This document shows positions 27,540 through 36,484 of a stretch of 64,000 bases of DNA, piece by piece. Origin of the DNA: Candidatus Hodarchaeota archaeon (lineage in GTDB: Archaea; Asgardarchaeota; Heimdallarchaeia; Hodarchaeales; Hodarchaeaceae). Within the stretch, counting starts at the first letter, position 1. Each line of letters begins with the position of its first letter. The stretch covers positions 1 through 64,000 of the forward strand of contig JAHQWW010000002.1 of NCBI GenBank assembly GCA_029856365.1. The letters are read 5' to 3'. The position numbers and the translations under genes were made by a program. A model generated the notes under the pieces. It was not told the origin of the DNA. It did no database searches and saw only the letters and a list, made by a program, of their open reading frames with translations.

Positions 27540-27705
27540 TTTTACACAAAAAGATTACTTAATAGAATTACAAGAAATCAATAAAATTATGGTGAATGAT
27601 CCAAAAAAGCTCACATCGAAGGACAAGAAACGATTTTGGCAAATAATAGGAATAATTAAGCGTGAAATCTCACCAAATACTCAGTTTTTTTCTATGGAGG
27701 AATAG
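27505..27705 (+). CDS. Small ORF or frameshifted tail of the radical SAM/SPASM gene
   Basis: A frame shifted relative to the radical SAM gene, open from TTG 27505 to TAG 27705, reads FTQKDYLIELQEINKIM then KKLTSKDKKRFWQIIGIIKR. It is clearly protein-like after the radical SAM stop at 27539. It may be the true C-terminus (one indel near 27530) or a separate, overlapping 66-aa protein. Confidence 0.4.
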   Translation: MLEILDVGEGVNFTQKDYLIELQEINKIMVNDPKKLTSKDKKRFWQIIGIIKREISPNTQFFSMEE

Positions 27706-27713
27706 GAACGGTT

Positions 27714-27911
27714 GTGACTTCAGCAGTAGTGGTAAGAATACAATTATTTGTTTTCGGAGATATATTTTGGTATTTAATACCTATCCTACTATTTCATGGG
27801 GAACTACTTGATTTTTTGAATTTAGGGGGTACTCTTTCAGGAGGAGAATTTCATCATTTTAGGCGAGAGAGAAGAATCATAAAAGATTGGAAGGAACAAT
27901 TTGATATTTGA
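27714..27911 (+). CDS. 65-aa small protein, paralogue of the 29.9-kb remnant
   Basis: GTG start with GGAGG 13 bases upstream. One hydrophobic stretch (FGDIFWYLIPILLF) is followed by LLDFLNLGGTLSGGEFHHFR and a basic end. The C-terminal half resembles the remnant at 29851-30029, which makes it more likely to be a real family than a chance frame. It lies just behind the radical SAM pair. A role as a peptide substrate is possible but unsupported by any core motif. Confidence 0.4.
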   Translation: MTSAVVVRIQLFVFGDIFWYLIPILLFHGELLDFLNLGGTLSGGEFHHFRRERRIIKDWKEQFDI

Positions 27912-28171
27912 TTATATTGTTCAAGTCTAAGAAGCTGTCTTGGAACAAAGAAGAAAAAAGCTTTTCTAGATAGATGAAAGATTAATTCTTTAAATGTAAA
28001 AAGAAAAGAAGCTTATAATTGGCGTAAAATAAATTATTTCGATCATAGAACTTAGATATATCCTTGTATTTCAATAATGAACATTAAGTTCCTATAATCA
28101 TTTATTTAGAATTTTCAGATATAATAGTAATATCTAGCAGTTTAGATATAACACTTCCAGGGGTTCTATTT

Positions 28172-29827
28172 TTAAGTTAGGTGAGTAATTAGATGTTGAG
28201 CTTTTTTAAGATATTCTTCCATTTGTGCCTGTCGAAATCGATCCTGAAGGGAAGCATTATTGCGAATCAGTTCGTTCCATTTATCAAGGTCAGCTTCTAA
28301 TCTCTGTTCTTCTGCTTCCACTTTATCCTTTAGTAGAATAATGTCATTTTCGGTGGCAACCGTCTTGGCTTGGTCGAGGAAGGCCAGGGCTTGGTGAAGC
28401 TCTCCTTCAATCATTGCAATTTTGGCTTTCAACACTAAAACTTCTCCAATAAACATAAGCTTCTTTTTATGTTGAGCTTGGATATAGAATTGTTCAATAA
28501 ATGTCTTTAATTCCTCCCATACTTCTAATTCACCAGTTGCTTTCGCTTCAAAGACTAAAAGCTCACAGAGATGGAACAGGCCAAACATGGCATCATCCCA
28601 GCGCCATTTAAACGTTTCCTCGGTCACAATTTGTTTTAAGGTCGTTTGAGCTTGGGCTTTGTTCACCATTCGAGGACTCTGCTTTAAAATCAACGCCTCC
28701 GCTAAACGACAACGTAATTCGATGTGCTTACTGGGCGTCCTGGCATTGATCTTCTGAAATTGATCTAGGTATGATTTGGCTTGGAGGAGTTCCTTTCGGT
28801 CTAGCATCAGACGAATAAGATAATGTAATACTAATGCTGTTTGAATATCGTCTTCACGGGCCTCATGTAAGGTTAAACTTCGTTGAAGACAATTTAGTGA
28901 GTTATTTAACTCCCCTTTCATATGATAGATTATACCCTTACTCAATTCAATGCTAGCAATGAGTTTTTTACTACTTGTTGTTTCAGCTAGGGCTAAAGCT
29001 CGTTGGTAATATTCTAGAGCAGTGTCAAGCTTCCATCTAAGAAAATAAGTCCATCCGACACAACCTAAGGCCCAAGCAATTTTGATTGGATTACCACTCT
29101 CTTCAGCATAGGTTAAGCTCCGTTGGTAATGTTCCAACATTGCATCGTACTCACCTTTATGTAGGTAAATATGCCCAATACCAATTGAGACACTCCCCAT
29201 ACCTAACTTGTGATCTAACCTCTCATATAGAGTGAAAGCTCGCTGGTAGTACTCTAATGCCATGTTGTCTTTAGTTTTTTGGTAATAGAACCTTCCAAAA
29301 GAATAAATAGTCTCTGCAATGTAATTAGGGGTGCCAAATTTCTCAAAACCAGCCAAAGCCTGGCGTAAGTGGTCTAACGCAAGGTCTGGTTTATCTTTGT
29401 CTAAAAAAGAAATCGCCTTTGTAAGTTTGAATAAATAAATCCAGAAGCTCCCAGACTCTTGGTTTATAACAGGTAATTTCTTCAAGAGAGCATCTCCCTC
29501 TGTGATGAGGGTATAGACATCATCCATTTTCTCTAGTTCTAGTAAAGCACGGATCTCTGCGCTTAACAACGCCAAAAGAAGCTGAGTATTTTTTGTTTTC
29601 TGAATTTTTTTACGAGTGGTGGTGGCAACTTGGAGGCCCTGTTCAAATTGACCCAAAGCTTGCAAGGCAAAGCTGTGAAAAATTGTGTGTTCAATCTGTT
29701 CATTTCTCGTAAGAGAAGTACCATTTTTTTGTGTTTCCAACTTCACAAGTTGATCCAAGACTTCTTGATACTTACCTCGTTCAAACAAGTCTTTAATGAC
29801 CTTTGTTGTCATTATTAAGTAAAGCAC
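28172..29827 (-). CDS. TPR-repeat protein
   Basis: 551 aa made almost wholly of tetratricopeptide-like helical hairpins. Clear repeats include MALEYYQRAFTLYERL, MLEHYQRSLTYAEESG, ALEYYQRALALAETT and NSLNCLQRSLTLHEAR at spacings of about 40 residues. There is no enzymatic domain, signal peptide or membrane segment. It probably scaffolds protein-protein contacts. The longest frame uses GTG; an ATG five codons on (29812, MTTKVIKDLF) is the likelier start. It stands between two related small-ORF copies. Confidence 0.9.
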   Translation of the reverse strand: MLYLIMTTKVIKDLFERGKYQEVLDQLVKLETQKNGTSLTRNEQIEHTIFHSFALQALGQFEQGLQVATTTRKKIQKTKNTQLLLALLSAEIRALLELEKMDDVYTLITEGDALLKKLPVINQESGSFWIYLFKLTKAISFLDKDKPDLALDHLRQALAGFEKFGTPNYIAETIYSFGRFYYQKTKDNMALEYYQRAFTLYERLDHKLGMGSVSIGIGHIYLHKGEYDAMLEHYQRSLTYAEESGNPIKIAWALGCVGWTYFLRWKLDTALEYYQRALALAETTSSKKLIASIELSKGIIYHMKGELNNSLNCLQRSLTLHEAREDDIQTALVLHYLIRLMLDRKELLQAKSYLDQFQKINARTPSKHIELRCRLAEALILKQSPRMVNKAQAQTTLKQIVTEETFKWRWDDAMFGLFHLCELLVFEAKATGELEVWEELKTFIEQFYIQAQHKKKLMFIGEVLVLKAKIAMIEGELHQALAFLDQAKTVATENDIILLKDKVEAEEQRLEADLDKWNELIRNNASLQDRFRQAQMEEYLKKAQHLITHLT

Positions 29828-29850
29828 TCCCAGTTCTAATAGCCTATAAA

Positions 29851-30029
29851 ATGATGTTTCTTAAGTCACTACAAAATCCACTAATAAAAAAGTTTCTTAA
29901 AATCCTGAAAGTCATACAAAATCAAATATCTAGGCATTTCGTCCCTATACTTATGTTTCTTAGTGATTTATTTAATTTTTTAACTCTGGGAGACCTTTTT
30001 CCTTAGGGGAATTTTATCATCTCAAATGA
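29851..30029 (+). pseudogene. Truncated copy of the 27.7-kb small protein
   Basis: From ATG 29851 the frame reads MMFLKSLQNPLIKKFLKILK and on to VPILMFLSDLFNFLTLGD before TAG at 30004. In another frame the match continues as SLGEFYHLK before TGA at 30027. Compare PILLF, LLDFLNLGG and SGGEFHHFR at 27.8 kb. The DNA also matches for some 100 bp past the stop. It looks like a frameshifted paralogue. Confidence 0.4.
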
Positions 30030-30123
30030 AAAGAAAAGAATCATAAAAACATAGAGATAAATTCGATAATTAAGAAATTTAATCTGAAATAAACTGATTC
30101 ACATATATAACGATGAATTAAGA

Positions 30124-33100
30124 TTGGAGCCATTAATTTTGTCCCGTCAGCTATTAAGGGAATCAAGAACCAGTTATACTACTCCAATTCCACGTTATAT
30201 AGGCATTAATATAGGCTCATTAACAATAAAAAAGGTTGTTATTGAATCATCGAAAATTTTAGTAAATATTATTCCTCACCATGGCCTTCCACTGGAACTT
30301 ATTGATGAATATTCTAAAGAGACAGGATTTTTTGGCATATCTGGCAAAATGGGGCACATTTCGGAACCAGCAGCTATTGAACGTGCCCTAAAAGAGTTAC
30401 AAATTCCGTGTGATATGATTATTTCCTTAGGGGCGGAAGTCTTCGTTTTATATCTAGTAAATAAGAAAAAAGAGATTTTCAACGTTATTTCACATAATAA
30501 ATGTGCCGCTGGAAGTGGAGAGTTTTTATCTCAACAACTTACTAGAATGAAACTATCGTTAGAAGATGGGATTCCATTAGGATATAAAGGAAAAACTATT
30601 CCATTAGCTTCAAGATGTTCTGTACACTGTAAGACAGATATTACTCATAAATTAAATCGTAACGAGGCTACAAAAGCCGATATCATCTATTCTATCATTA
30701 ATAGCATGGCATGTAAAGTTATTGCTTTGATAGAAAAAAGCCAGCACCAAGCCTCACGAATTCTACTAATTGGTGGTGTAGTTAAAAATAAGTTGTTGAT
30801 AAAACTTATACAACAGCAGCTCTCAAGAAAAACATTGATTACTGTACCTGAAAGCATATATCTTGAAGCTTATGGCACAGCATTACTAGTACAAGACAAT
30901 CCTAAATTCAAATCTCCTCATGTGTCTATAACACGAACATTTGAAAACTTGCCCCCTTTATCTCAATTTCAGGGTTTAATAACTATTAAACAAACATCAA
31001 AAAATCCAAATGCTCCTGATCCATATATCCTCGGTATTGATGGTGGATCAACAACAACTAAAGCAGTTATTTTGTCTAAAACCACTAATGAGATTGTTGC
31101 TTCTCATTATTTGAGAACAAATGGTGATCCTATTCAAGCTACTAGGGATTGTCTAGCTACGATAATTCATAATCATTCTGACTTTCCAATAGTAGCTATT
31201 GGTACAACAGGCTCCGCTCGCAAGATCATTGGTGCTTTTACTAGAAGTTCTTGTGTTATTAATGAAATTTCTGCGCATTCACGAGGTGCAGTAGAATTTG
31301 ATCCCACAGTAGACACGATTTTCGAAATTGGTGGTCAGGATTCAAAATATATTTTCCTTAATCAATCTGTACCGATATCTTATGCCATGAATGAAGCATG
31401 TTCAGCTGGTACTGGAAGCTTTATTGAAGAAGCAGCTAAAGGAGACCTTAATCTAGAATTTCACAAGATAACTAATATTGCCTTATCTGCACAAGCTCCA
31501 GTAAAGTTTAAAGATAATTGTGCCGCATTTATAAATACAGATATTAGAACAGCTTTACAAGAGGGATATGACCAAGCGGATATCGTTGCTGGAGTAATTT
31601 ACTCAATTGTTAATAATTATTTAATAAAAGTAAAGGGAAAACGTCGTATTGGCAAGACTATTTTCTTCCAAGGGGGAGTTGCATTGAACTTAGCTATCTC
31701 GAACGCATTCGCTTATGCAACACGACGTCCGATTATTGTACCACCATTTCCAGAGCTGATGGGAGCGTTTGGTATCGCATTATTGACAAAAGAAAGACTA
31801 GAAGAAGGAAAAATTACTAAAATAAGCATTAAACTCTCCACTTTCATACAAAGGTCTTTTTGCAAAGTAGGTAGTTTTACTTGTCATACCTGTACAAATC
31901 ATTGCATTATTGATAGATTAGAAGTTGGTGGAAAAAAATATCCTTTTGGTGGGCGTTGTAGCCGTTGGGAGCGAGTATGGCAACAAAAAGAACGTAGTAG
32001 AGAGATACCAGACTATACCCAGCAAAGAAATGATATCTTACTAGAAAAAGAATCAGACACCCTTATAAAAAATATTCAAGGAACAATAGGAATTCCAAGA
32101 GCATTAATGACCCATTCACTTTTTCCATTGTTTAACACTTACTTCAGAGAATTAGGATTTAAAGTAGTCCTTTCTGACATTTCACCAAAGGGATTAGAAA
32201 TAACTGATTCTGCTTTTTGTTACCCCACTGAAATAGCTCACGGAGCAGTCTTTGATCTTATCTATAATAAGAAAATTAATTTAATTTTTATTCCGCATAT
32301 ACAAAAAATGCCTACTTACAGAAAAAACGATGATCATACACATCTTTGCTATTTTAACCAAGGATTTCCCTACATTGCTCAACAAAAATTTAAAGACTCG
32401 ACTGTTGAATTTCTTACTCCAATCTTAGATTTTAGTGGAGGATATACCTCTACTACAGGTTTAATTTCCCTTCATAAGGAGTTGAATGTCACTAAATCAG
32501 AAGCTCAAAGTGCTTATACTAAAGCTATTATTCGACAACAAGAAATTGAAAATGAATTGCAAAAAATGGGTATGCAAGCTCTACAGAAGGTCATTAATGA
32601 TTCAAATGACTTAGGAGTCATCCTTGTAGGACGTAGTTACAATGCATTCCCTCCTGAAACATCAATGAATATTTCAAGAAAACTGACTAGCCAAGGAATT
32701 ACAGTTATCCCATTTGATTGTTTAGAGCGATATGATAATGAGGAAAATTATTGGTATTTCAGTAATTTAATCATGAATGCTGCTACACTCTCAATCAGAT
32801 TTCCAAACATTTTTTTACTTTACATTTCGAATTTCAGCTGTGGAATAGACGCTTTCACTCAATTCTTTTTACAGAAGGAATTAGGAGAAAAACCATATCT
32901 ACTACTGGAAATTGATTCTCACACAGCAGACGCAGGTATTTTCACACGAATTGAAGCTTTCATTGAAATTATCCGTAATTATTCAAAACAACATGTATCA
33001 GTAAAGATAGTACGATTTAATCCCAGCAAAGTTGTTTTCAGAAGTGGCAAAGCATATATATCAACAAATAATGGCGAATTACTTCCTTTAACTGACCCTC

Positions 33101-34311
33101 GTGTTAAAATTTACTTTCCAGCCATAAGTAAATATCATACTCAAGCAATTGCTATGGTACTACGTTGGAAGGGAATCCACGGATATGAGGCTGAAACACC
33201 AAATGATGAAATCTTAAGTTTAGGGAAAAAATATGTGACTGGTAAAGAATGTGTTCCTCTACCAATTACCATTGGCCAAATGCTTTCAGCGCATAAACGA
33301 CGAAAATTAAATGAAGTGATAGGATTCTACATGCTTGAAGCAGGGGCACCATGTGTAATTATTGCTTATAAACGGTTTTTTAATCAAGTTATCACAGATA
33401 ATAACCTTGAAAATCTCTTTATATTTGATCCACAAGCATCAGATAATTATTATGGCTTTGGGAATTCATTATTGATGTCCATACCTTTAGGATTAGTGTT
33501 AGCTGATTTGGTTAATGAAATAAAATCAGCTTTATTGGTTGTAAGCCCAAAAAGCTTACCACTTTTTGAAGAACAGTGGGAAGAGTTGATAACAAACTCA
33601 AAAACCAAAAAGGAGTTTAATAAACAACTCAAAAGATTTATTCAACGAATATCAGAATATCCTTGTTCTAAAAGCCCAAGTCAGTGTCCAAAAGTTTTAG
33701 TAACTGGAGATTTCTTTTTTCGGTTTGATGAGTTCTTAAAACAATCAATCGATGAGATTTATGCACAAAATGGTATTGTCATAAAAAATGTTGATGTAAC
33801 TGAACTAGCATTGTTTACTCTTTATGATAATTTGCGAAGAATGGCACAAACCTGGAATAAAAACCCTGAAGGACTAAGAACTGTGATATCCGCACTGGTG
33901 AATTATAAAGATAAAGGTAAAAAATACCTCTCTTTCTTGACTGCTTTTAAAATTCTCCAACGAACTGAAAACAAACTCCGTAAAGAATTTGAAAGTACTG
34001 GTTTATTGTTTGCAGAGAAAAATCATGTTTATGATATCTTAAACTTTGGGAAGGATTATATTACTCCAAATATTGTTGGTGAAGCCATTATTACCATTGG
34101 TAAATCCATAGAAGCAAGTATCCAAAGATATGCTGGTGTAATTGTCATTGGCCCGTTTAACTGCATGGCGTTTCGTGTTTCTGAAGGGATTTTAAAACCT
34201 ATGACCAAAAAATTGGGAACCCCTTTTTTGTTCTATGAAGCTGACTGTTCTCCCATTCCAAGCACTTTATTACGTCAGATTCAAGTACATATTCATCAAG
34301 CCACGCGTTAA
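30124..34311 (+). CDS. Acyl-CoA dehydratase activase-type protein with two BcrAD/BadFG domains and DUF2229
   Basis: 1395 aa. Two ASKHA-fold activase domains stand in tandem: residues about 24-265 (IGINIGSLTIKKVVIE, KCAAGSGEF, SRCSVHCKTDITH) and 300-580 (ILGIDGGSTTTKAVI, EIGGQDSKYI, NEACSAGTGSFIEEAA, FFQGGVALNLAI). A cysteine cluster follows (TCHTCTNHC, GGRCSRW), then a DUF2229/dehydratase-subunit-like region (IGIPRALMTHSLFPLF onward). Known single-domain relatives use a 4Fe-4S cluster and ATP to send an electron into 2-hydroxyacyl-CoA dehydratases or benzoyl-CoA reductase. The large fused forms are widespread but uncharacterised. No dehydratase subunit lies in the window. The longest frame starts at TTG. 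Confidence 0.9.
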   Translation: MEPLILSRQLLRESRTSYTTPIPRYIGINIGSLTIKKVVIESSKILVNIIPHHGLPLELIDEYSKETGFFGISGKMGHISEPAAIERALKELQIPCDMIISLGAEVFVLYLVNKKKEIFNVISHNKCAAGSGEFLSQQLTRMKLSLEDGIPLGYKGKTIPLASRCSVHCKTDITHKLNRNEATKADIIYSIINSMACKVIALIEKSQHQASRILLIGGVVKNKLLIKLIQQQLSRKTLITVPESIYLEAYGTALLVQDNPKFKSPHVSITRTFENLPPLSQFQGLITIKQTSKNPNAPDPYILGIDGGSTTTKAVILSKTTNEIVASHYLRTNGDPIQATRDCLATIIHNHSDFPIVAIGTTGSARKIIGAFTRSSCVINEISAHSRGAVEFDPTVDTIFEIGGQDSKYIFLNQSVPISYAMNEACSAGTGSFIEEAAKGDLNLEFHKITNIALSAQAPVKFKDNCAAFINTDIRTALQEGYDQADIVAGVIYSIVNNYLIKVKGKRRIGKTIFFQGGVALNLAISNAFAYATRRPIIVPPFPELMGAFGIALLTKERLEEGKITKISIKLSTFIQRSFCKVGSFTCHTCTNHCIIDRLEVGGKKYPFGGRCSRWERVWQQKERSREIPDYTQQRNDILLEKESDTLIKNIQGTIGIPRALMTHSLFPLFNTYFRELGFKVVLSDISPKGLEITDSAFCYPTEIAHGAVFDLIYNKKINLIFIPHIQKMPTYRKNDDHTHLCYFNQGFPYIAQQKFKDSTVEFLTPILDFSGGYTSTTGLISLHKELNVTKSEAQSAYTKAIIRQQEIENELQKMGMQALQKVINDSNDLGVILVGRSYNAFPPETSMNISRKLTSQGITVIPFDCLERYDNEENYWYFSNLIMNAATLSIRFPNIFLLYISNFSCGIDAFTQFFLQKELGEKPYLLLEIDSHTADAGIFTRIEAFIEIIRNYSKQHVSVKIVRFNPSKVVFRSGKAYISTNNGELLPLTDPRVKIYFPAISKYHTQAIAMVLRWKGIHGYEAETPNDEILSLGKKYVTGKECVPLPITIGQMLSAHKRRKLNEVIGFYMLEAGAPCVIIAYKRFFNQVITDNNLENLFIFDPQASDNYYGFGNSLLMSIPLGLVLADLVNEIKSALLVVSPKSLPLFEEQWEELITNSKTKKEFNKQLKRFIQRISEYPCSKSPSQCPKVLVTGDFFFRFDEFLKQSIDEIYAQNGIVIKNVDVTELALFTLYDNLRRMAQTWNKNPEGLRTVISALVNYKDKGKKYLSFLTAFKILQRTENKLRKEFESTGLLFAEKNHVYDILNFGKDYITPNIVGEAIITIGKSIEASIQRYAGVIVIGPFNCMAFRVSEGILKPMTKKLGTPFLFYEADCSPIPSTLLRQIQVHIHQATR

Positions 34312-34368
34312 AGGTGATAAACAAAAAAAGGATTAATTACAGAGAAATCAATGATTTGGTCATCATTT

Positions 34369-34560
34369 TCAGTTAGTTCCCTTTTCTTGATGAAAAAGAG
34401 AATATAACAGATTAAAGAATATTACAGATAGATTACCAAGGAAAACTAGCGTGGTACAGAACACAATCCATATAAGTATTCCTTCCCTATTTATCTCTGA
34501 TAACTCTTTTTTAGTAACATAAATGAAGAATAGAGGGGAGAAGGAATAATTAATGATCAA
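34369..34560 (-). CDS. Possible 63-aa membrane protein
   Basis: TTG-started frame with two hydrophobic segments (FSPLFFIYV and ILIWIVFCTTLVFLGNLSVI) and polar ends. No ribosome site or family. It lies alone in the 34312-34740 gap, which otherwise shows nothing. Confidence 0.27.
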   Translation of the reverse strand: MIINYSFSPLFFIYVTKKELSEINREGILIWIVFCTTLVFLGNLSVIFFNLLYSLFHQEKGTN

Positions 34561-34740
34561 TACTTGTTGAAATGTATATTAATTGGTTATATTACAGTAA
34601 GCTAAATATTAGAAATTTATAACCATTTCATAAAAGGATTCTTAAAACGATAAATCATTAATCCTTGAGATATAAAGATACGAAAAGAAGCTGATGAATG
34701 GATTCTGTATGAGAAAGCAGAGAAAACAGGGAAACGTCTT

Positions 34741-35058
34741 ATGAGATTTTTAATAGGATTTGATGGATTAAGAGCACGTCTTGCTCCTCATAGATATCCC
34801 AATATTGAAATACCTGACGAGGGATGCTTATGGTTTAATATCAATACATTAATAGGAACGAGTGAAATTATCGCTATTCCATTTGAGTTAGGAGGACTCT
34901 TAGCACCTTCATTACTCATTTCTTTCCCACGAGAAGCTAAACTGGTAGACAAGGATTTCCTTAACAAACTTCAGCAAATTAAAAATAAGTTTAACGATGT
35001 AACTCTCTTCGCAGCAACCTTTACTGCTTCCGAAAGGTTGATGAAATTTTACAACTGA
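34741..35058 (+). CDS. Unknown protein, probably truncated by frameshift at its 3' end
   Basis: 105 aa from ATG, with no family recognised. It reads MRFLIGFDGLRARLAPHRYP, then a hydrophobic middle (FELGGLLAPSLLISFP) and LFAATFTAS before ending ERLMKFYN. Upstream the same frame stays open back to a TGA just before 34671 and is protein-like (KEADEWILYEKAEKTGKRL), but holds no standard start codon, so the N-terminus is uncertain. Past the stop, another frame continues smoothly, so the gene seems split. Confidence 0.45.
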   Translation: MRFLIGFDGLRARLAPHRYPNIEIPDEGCLWFNINTLIGTSEIIAIPFELGGLLAPSLLISFPREAKLVDKDFLNKLQQIKNKFNDVTLFAATFTASERLMKFYN

Positions 35059-35177
35059 AAAAGAAAACAGTTTTCTTTAACTACTTAGGTCAATCTCTTA
35101 ATATTGCAGGAAAAAAGATTTTTGAGATTGGAAAATTTATTAGAGGTATCCTCTTTGAAATGAAGAATAATTTGTAG
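35029..35177 (+). pseudogene. Out-of-frame continuation of the preceding gene
   Basis: Beginning over the end of the 105-aa frame and running to TAG 35177, this frame reads DEILQLKKKTVFFNYLGQSL then GKKIFEIGKFIRGILFEM. It has no start codon, so it is best explained as the C-terminus of the 34741 gene after a single indel near 35030. The rest of 35178-35385 shows nothing but an AAAAAGGAG site before the next gene. Confidence 0.4.
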
Positions 35178-35385
35178 TTTAATAACATGTTATTTATAGA
35201 AAAAAATAGAAAATAGAGCTTAGTAAGTTTGCACAATTAAAATGAATCTTTTCAGAAGGTATATTTTAGAGGAGTTCTAAATGCTCTGAGTTGTATTTGA
35301 TATATTGACACTAGAGATCATAAATAATTTTTTCATACGGAAACAACCTAAAAGATCCTCCTATTAAAAAGGAGATAAAAACAGT

Positions 35386-35943
35386 ATGCGAGATAAAATT
35401 ATATTTATTTTAAATAAAGCAGCAACAGGTAGTAAGAAAGTACGAATTCTTCTGACGCCTATTGGAGGAGGAGCCTTTATTATCTTTACTTTGCTTTTAA
35501 TTTTAATTTCTCTTCTTATGGACGATGTGTTGAGTTTCCCTAGACTTCTTCTCAAGCCAACTAATCTACTTATATCTATACCTTTTCTCACACTAGGAAT
35601 TTTTCTAATAATATGGTCATCCTTGCTTTTTGCTAAAGCGAAAGGAACACCTGTACCTTTTTCTCCTCCTATAAAGCTAGTTAATTCTGGACCCTACGTC
35701 TATATTAGAAATCCAATTGTTTTGGGTTATATTTTGATATTTTTGGGGATTGGTTTTTTATTAAGATCAATTTCTCTTGTAATAATCATCACTCCACTAT
35801 TTTTTCTACTTCTCATTCTGGAGATAAAACTGATTGAAGAACCAGAGCTAGAGAAGCGTTTGGGGAAAGAATACTTAGACTATAAAAAAAGAGTTCCCAT
35901 GTTCATTCCACGGTTGAATGAGAGAACTGAGAAGTTAAAGTGA
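35386..35943 (+). CDS. ICMT/PEMT-like membrane methyltransferase
   Basis: 185 aa with four to five membrane segments. The C-terminal signature GPYVYIRNPIVLGYILIFLG, then an EEPELEKRLGKEYLDYKK block, is that of isoprenylcysteine carboxyl methyltransferase / phospholipid methyltransferase-like enzymes, which bind SAM at the membrane face. The substrate in archaea is unknown; a lipid or lipid-linked compound is reasonable. AAAAAGGAG precedes the ATG. A second family member is at 61789-62478. Seven bases separate it from the chimeric radical SAM gene. Confidence 0.85.
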   Translation: MRDKIIFILNKAATGSKKVRILLTPIGGGAFIIFTLLLILISLLMDDVLSFPRLLLKPTNLLISIPFLTLGIFLIIWSSLLFAKAKGTPVPFSPPIKLVNSGPYVYIRNPIVLGYILIFLGIGFLLRSISLVIIITPLFFLLLILEIKLIEEPELEKRLGKEYLDYKKRVPMFIPRLNERTEKLK

Positions 35944-35950
35944 AATCTCA

Positions 35951-36460
35951 ATGAAATATAATGACCTTGAGAATTGTAAATTATGTGCTTGGGAATGTGG
36001 AGTCGATCGCTTAGCTGGGGAACAAGGGGTCTGTATGATGGGGCTTCCAGAAGTGGCAAGCTGTCAACTTCACTCGGCTTCACCACAATCATATACTGTA
36101 TTCTGCTCTGGATGCTGTTTCAAGTGCCTCAATTGCCAAAACTGGGAAATCGCTCACTACCCACGCATCCAGAGTAAGATAAAAGGATTTGGAGCCTCAA
36201 GAAAATTAATGGAAGAAGCTGTGAATCTTGCTCGAAAAACTGGGTTGGAAAACATTCATTGGGCAGGTTTATCAGAAATCTTTGGGGTGTATCCCTCTAT
36301 TCCCCAACGATTTGTAGATAGATTTTCCCATCAACATGCAGTTGTTGCAGCTTTTTACGCGCAACAAGCTAGGTGTCAACGAATCCAACGAAATTGTGGA
36401 AAGTGTGACTCTAAACTTTCGTGCGATTTGAAGGGTTATATCCCATACCAAAGTACCTAA
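35951..36460 (+). CDS. Shortened, possibly chimeric radical SAM protein (PflA-like N-terminus)
   Basis: 169 aa. Cysteines 9, 12, 16 and 28 (CKLCAWECGVDRLAGEQGVC) and the radical SAM motif C55-x3-C59-x2-C62 (SGCCFKCLNCQNWE) match pyruvate-formate-lyase-activase-like proteins. The match continues through ARKTGLENIHWAG, where the family normally has a GGDPTP continuation. Instead the protein turns into LSEIFGVYPSIPQRFVDRF and ends with another cysteine group (RCQRIQRNCGKCDSKLSC). At 169 aa it is half the usual length and lacks most of the barrel. A deletion that joined two genes, or a frameshifted assembly, is likely. Confidence 0.65.
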   Translation: MKYNDLENCKLCAWECGVDRLAGEQGVCMMGLPEVASCQLHSASPQSYTVFCSGCCFKCLNCQNWEIAHYPRIQSKIKGFGASRKLMEEAVNLARKTGLENIHWAGLSEIFGVYPSIPQRFVDRFSHQHAVVAAFYAQQARCQRIQRNCGKCDSKLSCDLKGYIPYQST

Positions 36461-36484
36461 GTCATTATTGGTTGGGCTAGTTAT

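Noticed and set aside
35060..35078. AAAGAAAAC-A-GTTTTCTTT palindrome after the 105-aa ORF as a terminator
   Set aside because: The 1-nt spacer cannot form a good RNA hairpin, and it lies inside the out-of-frame continuation of the same gene.
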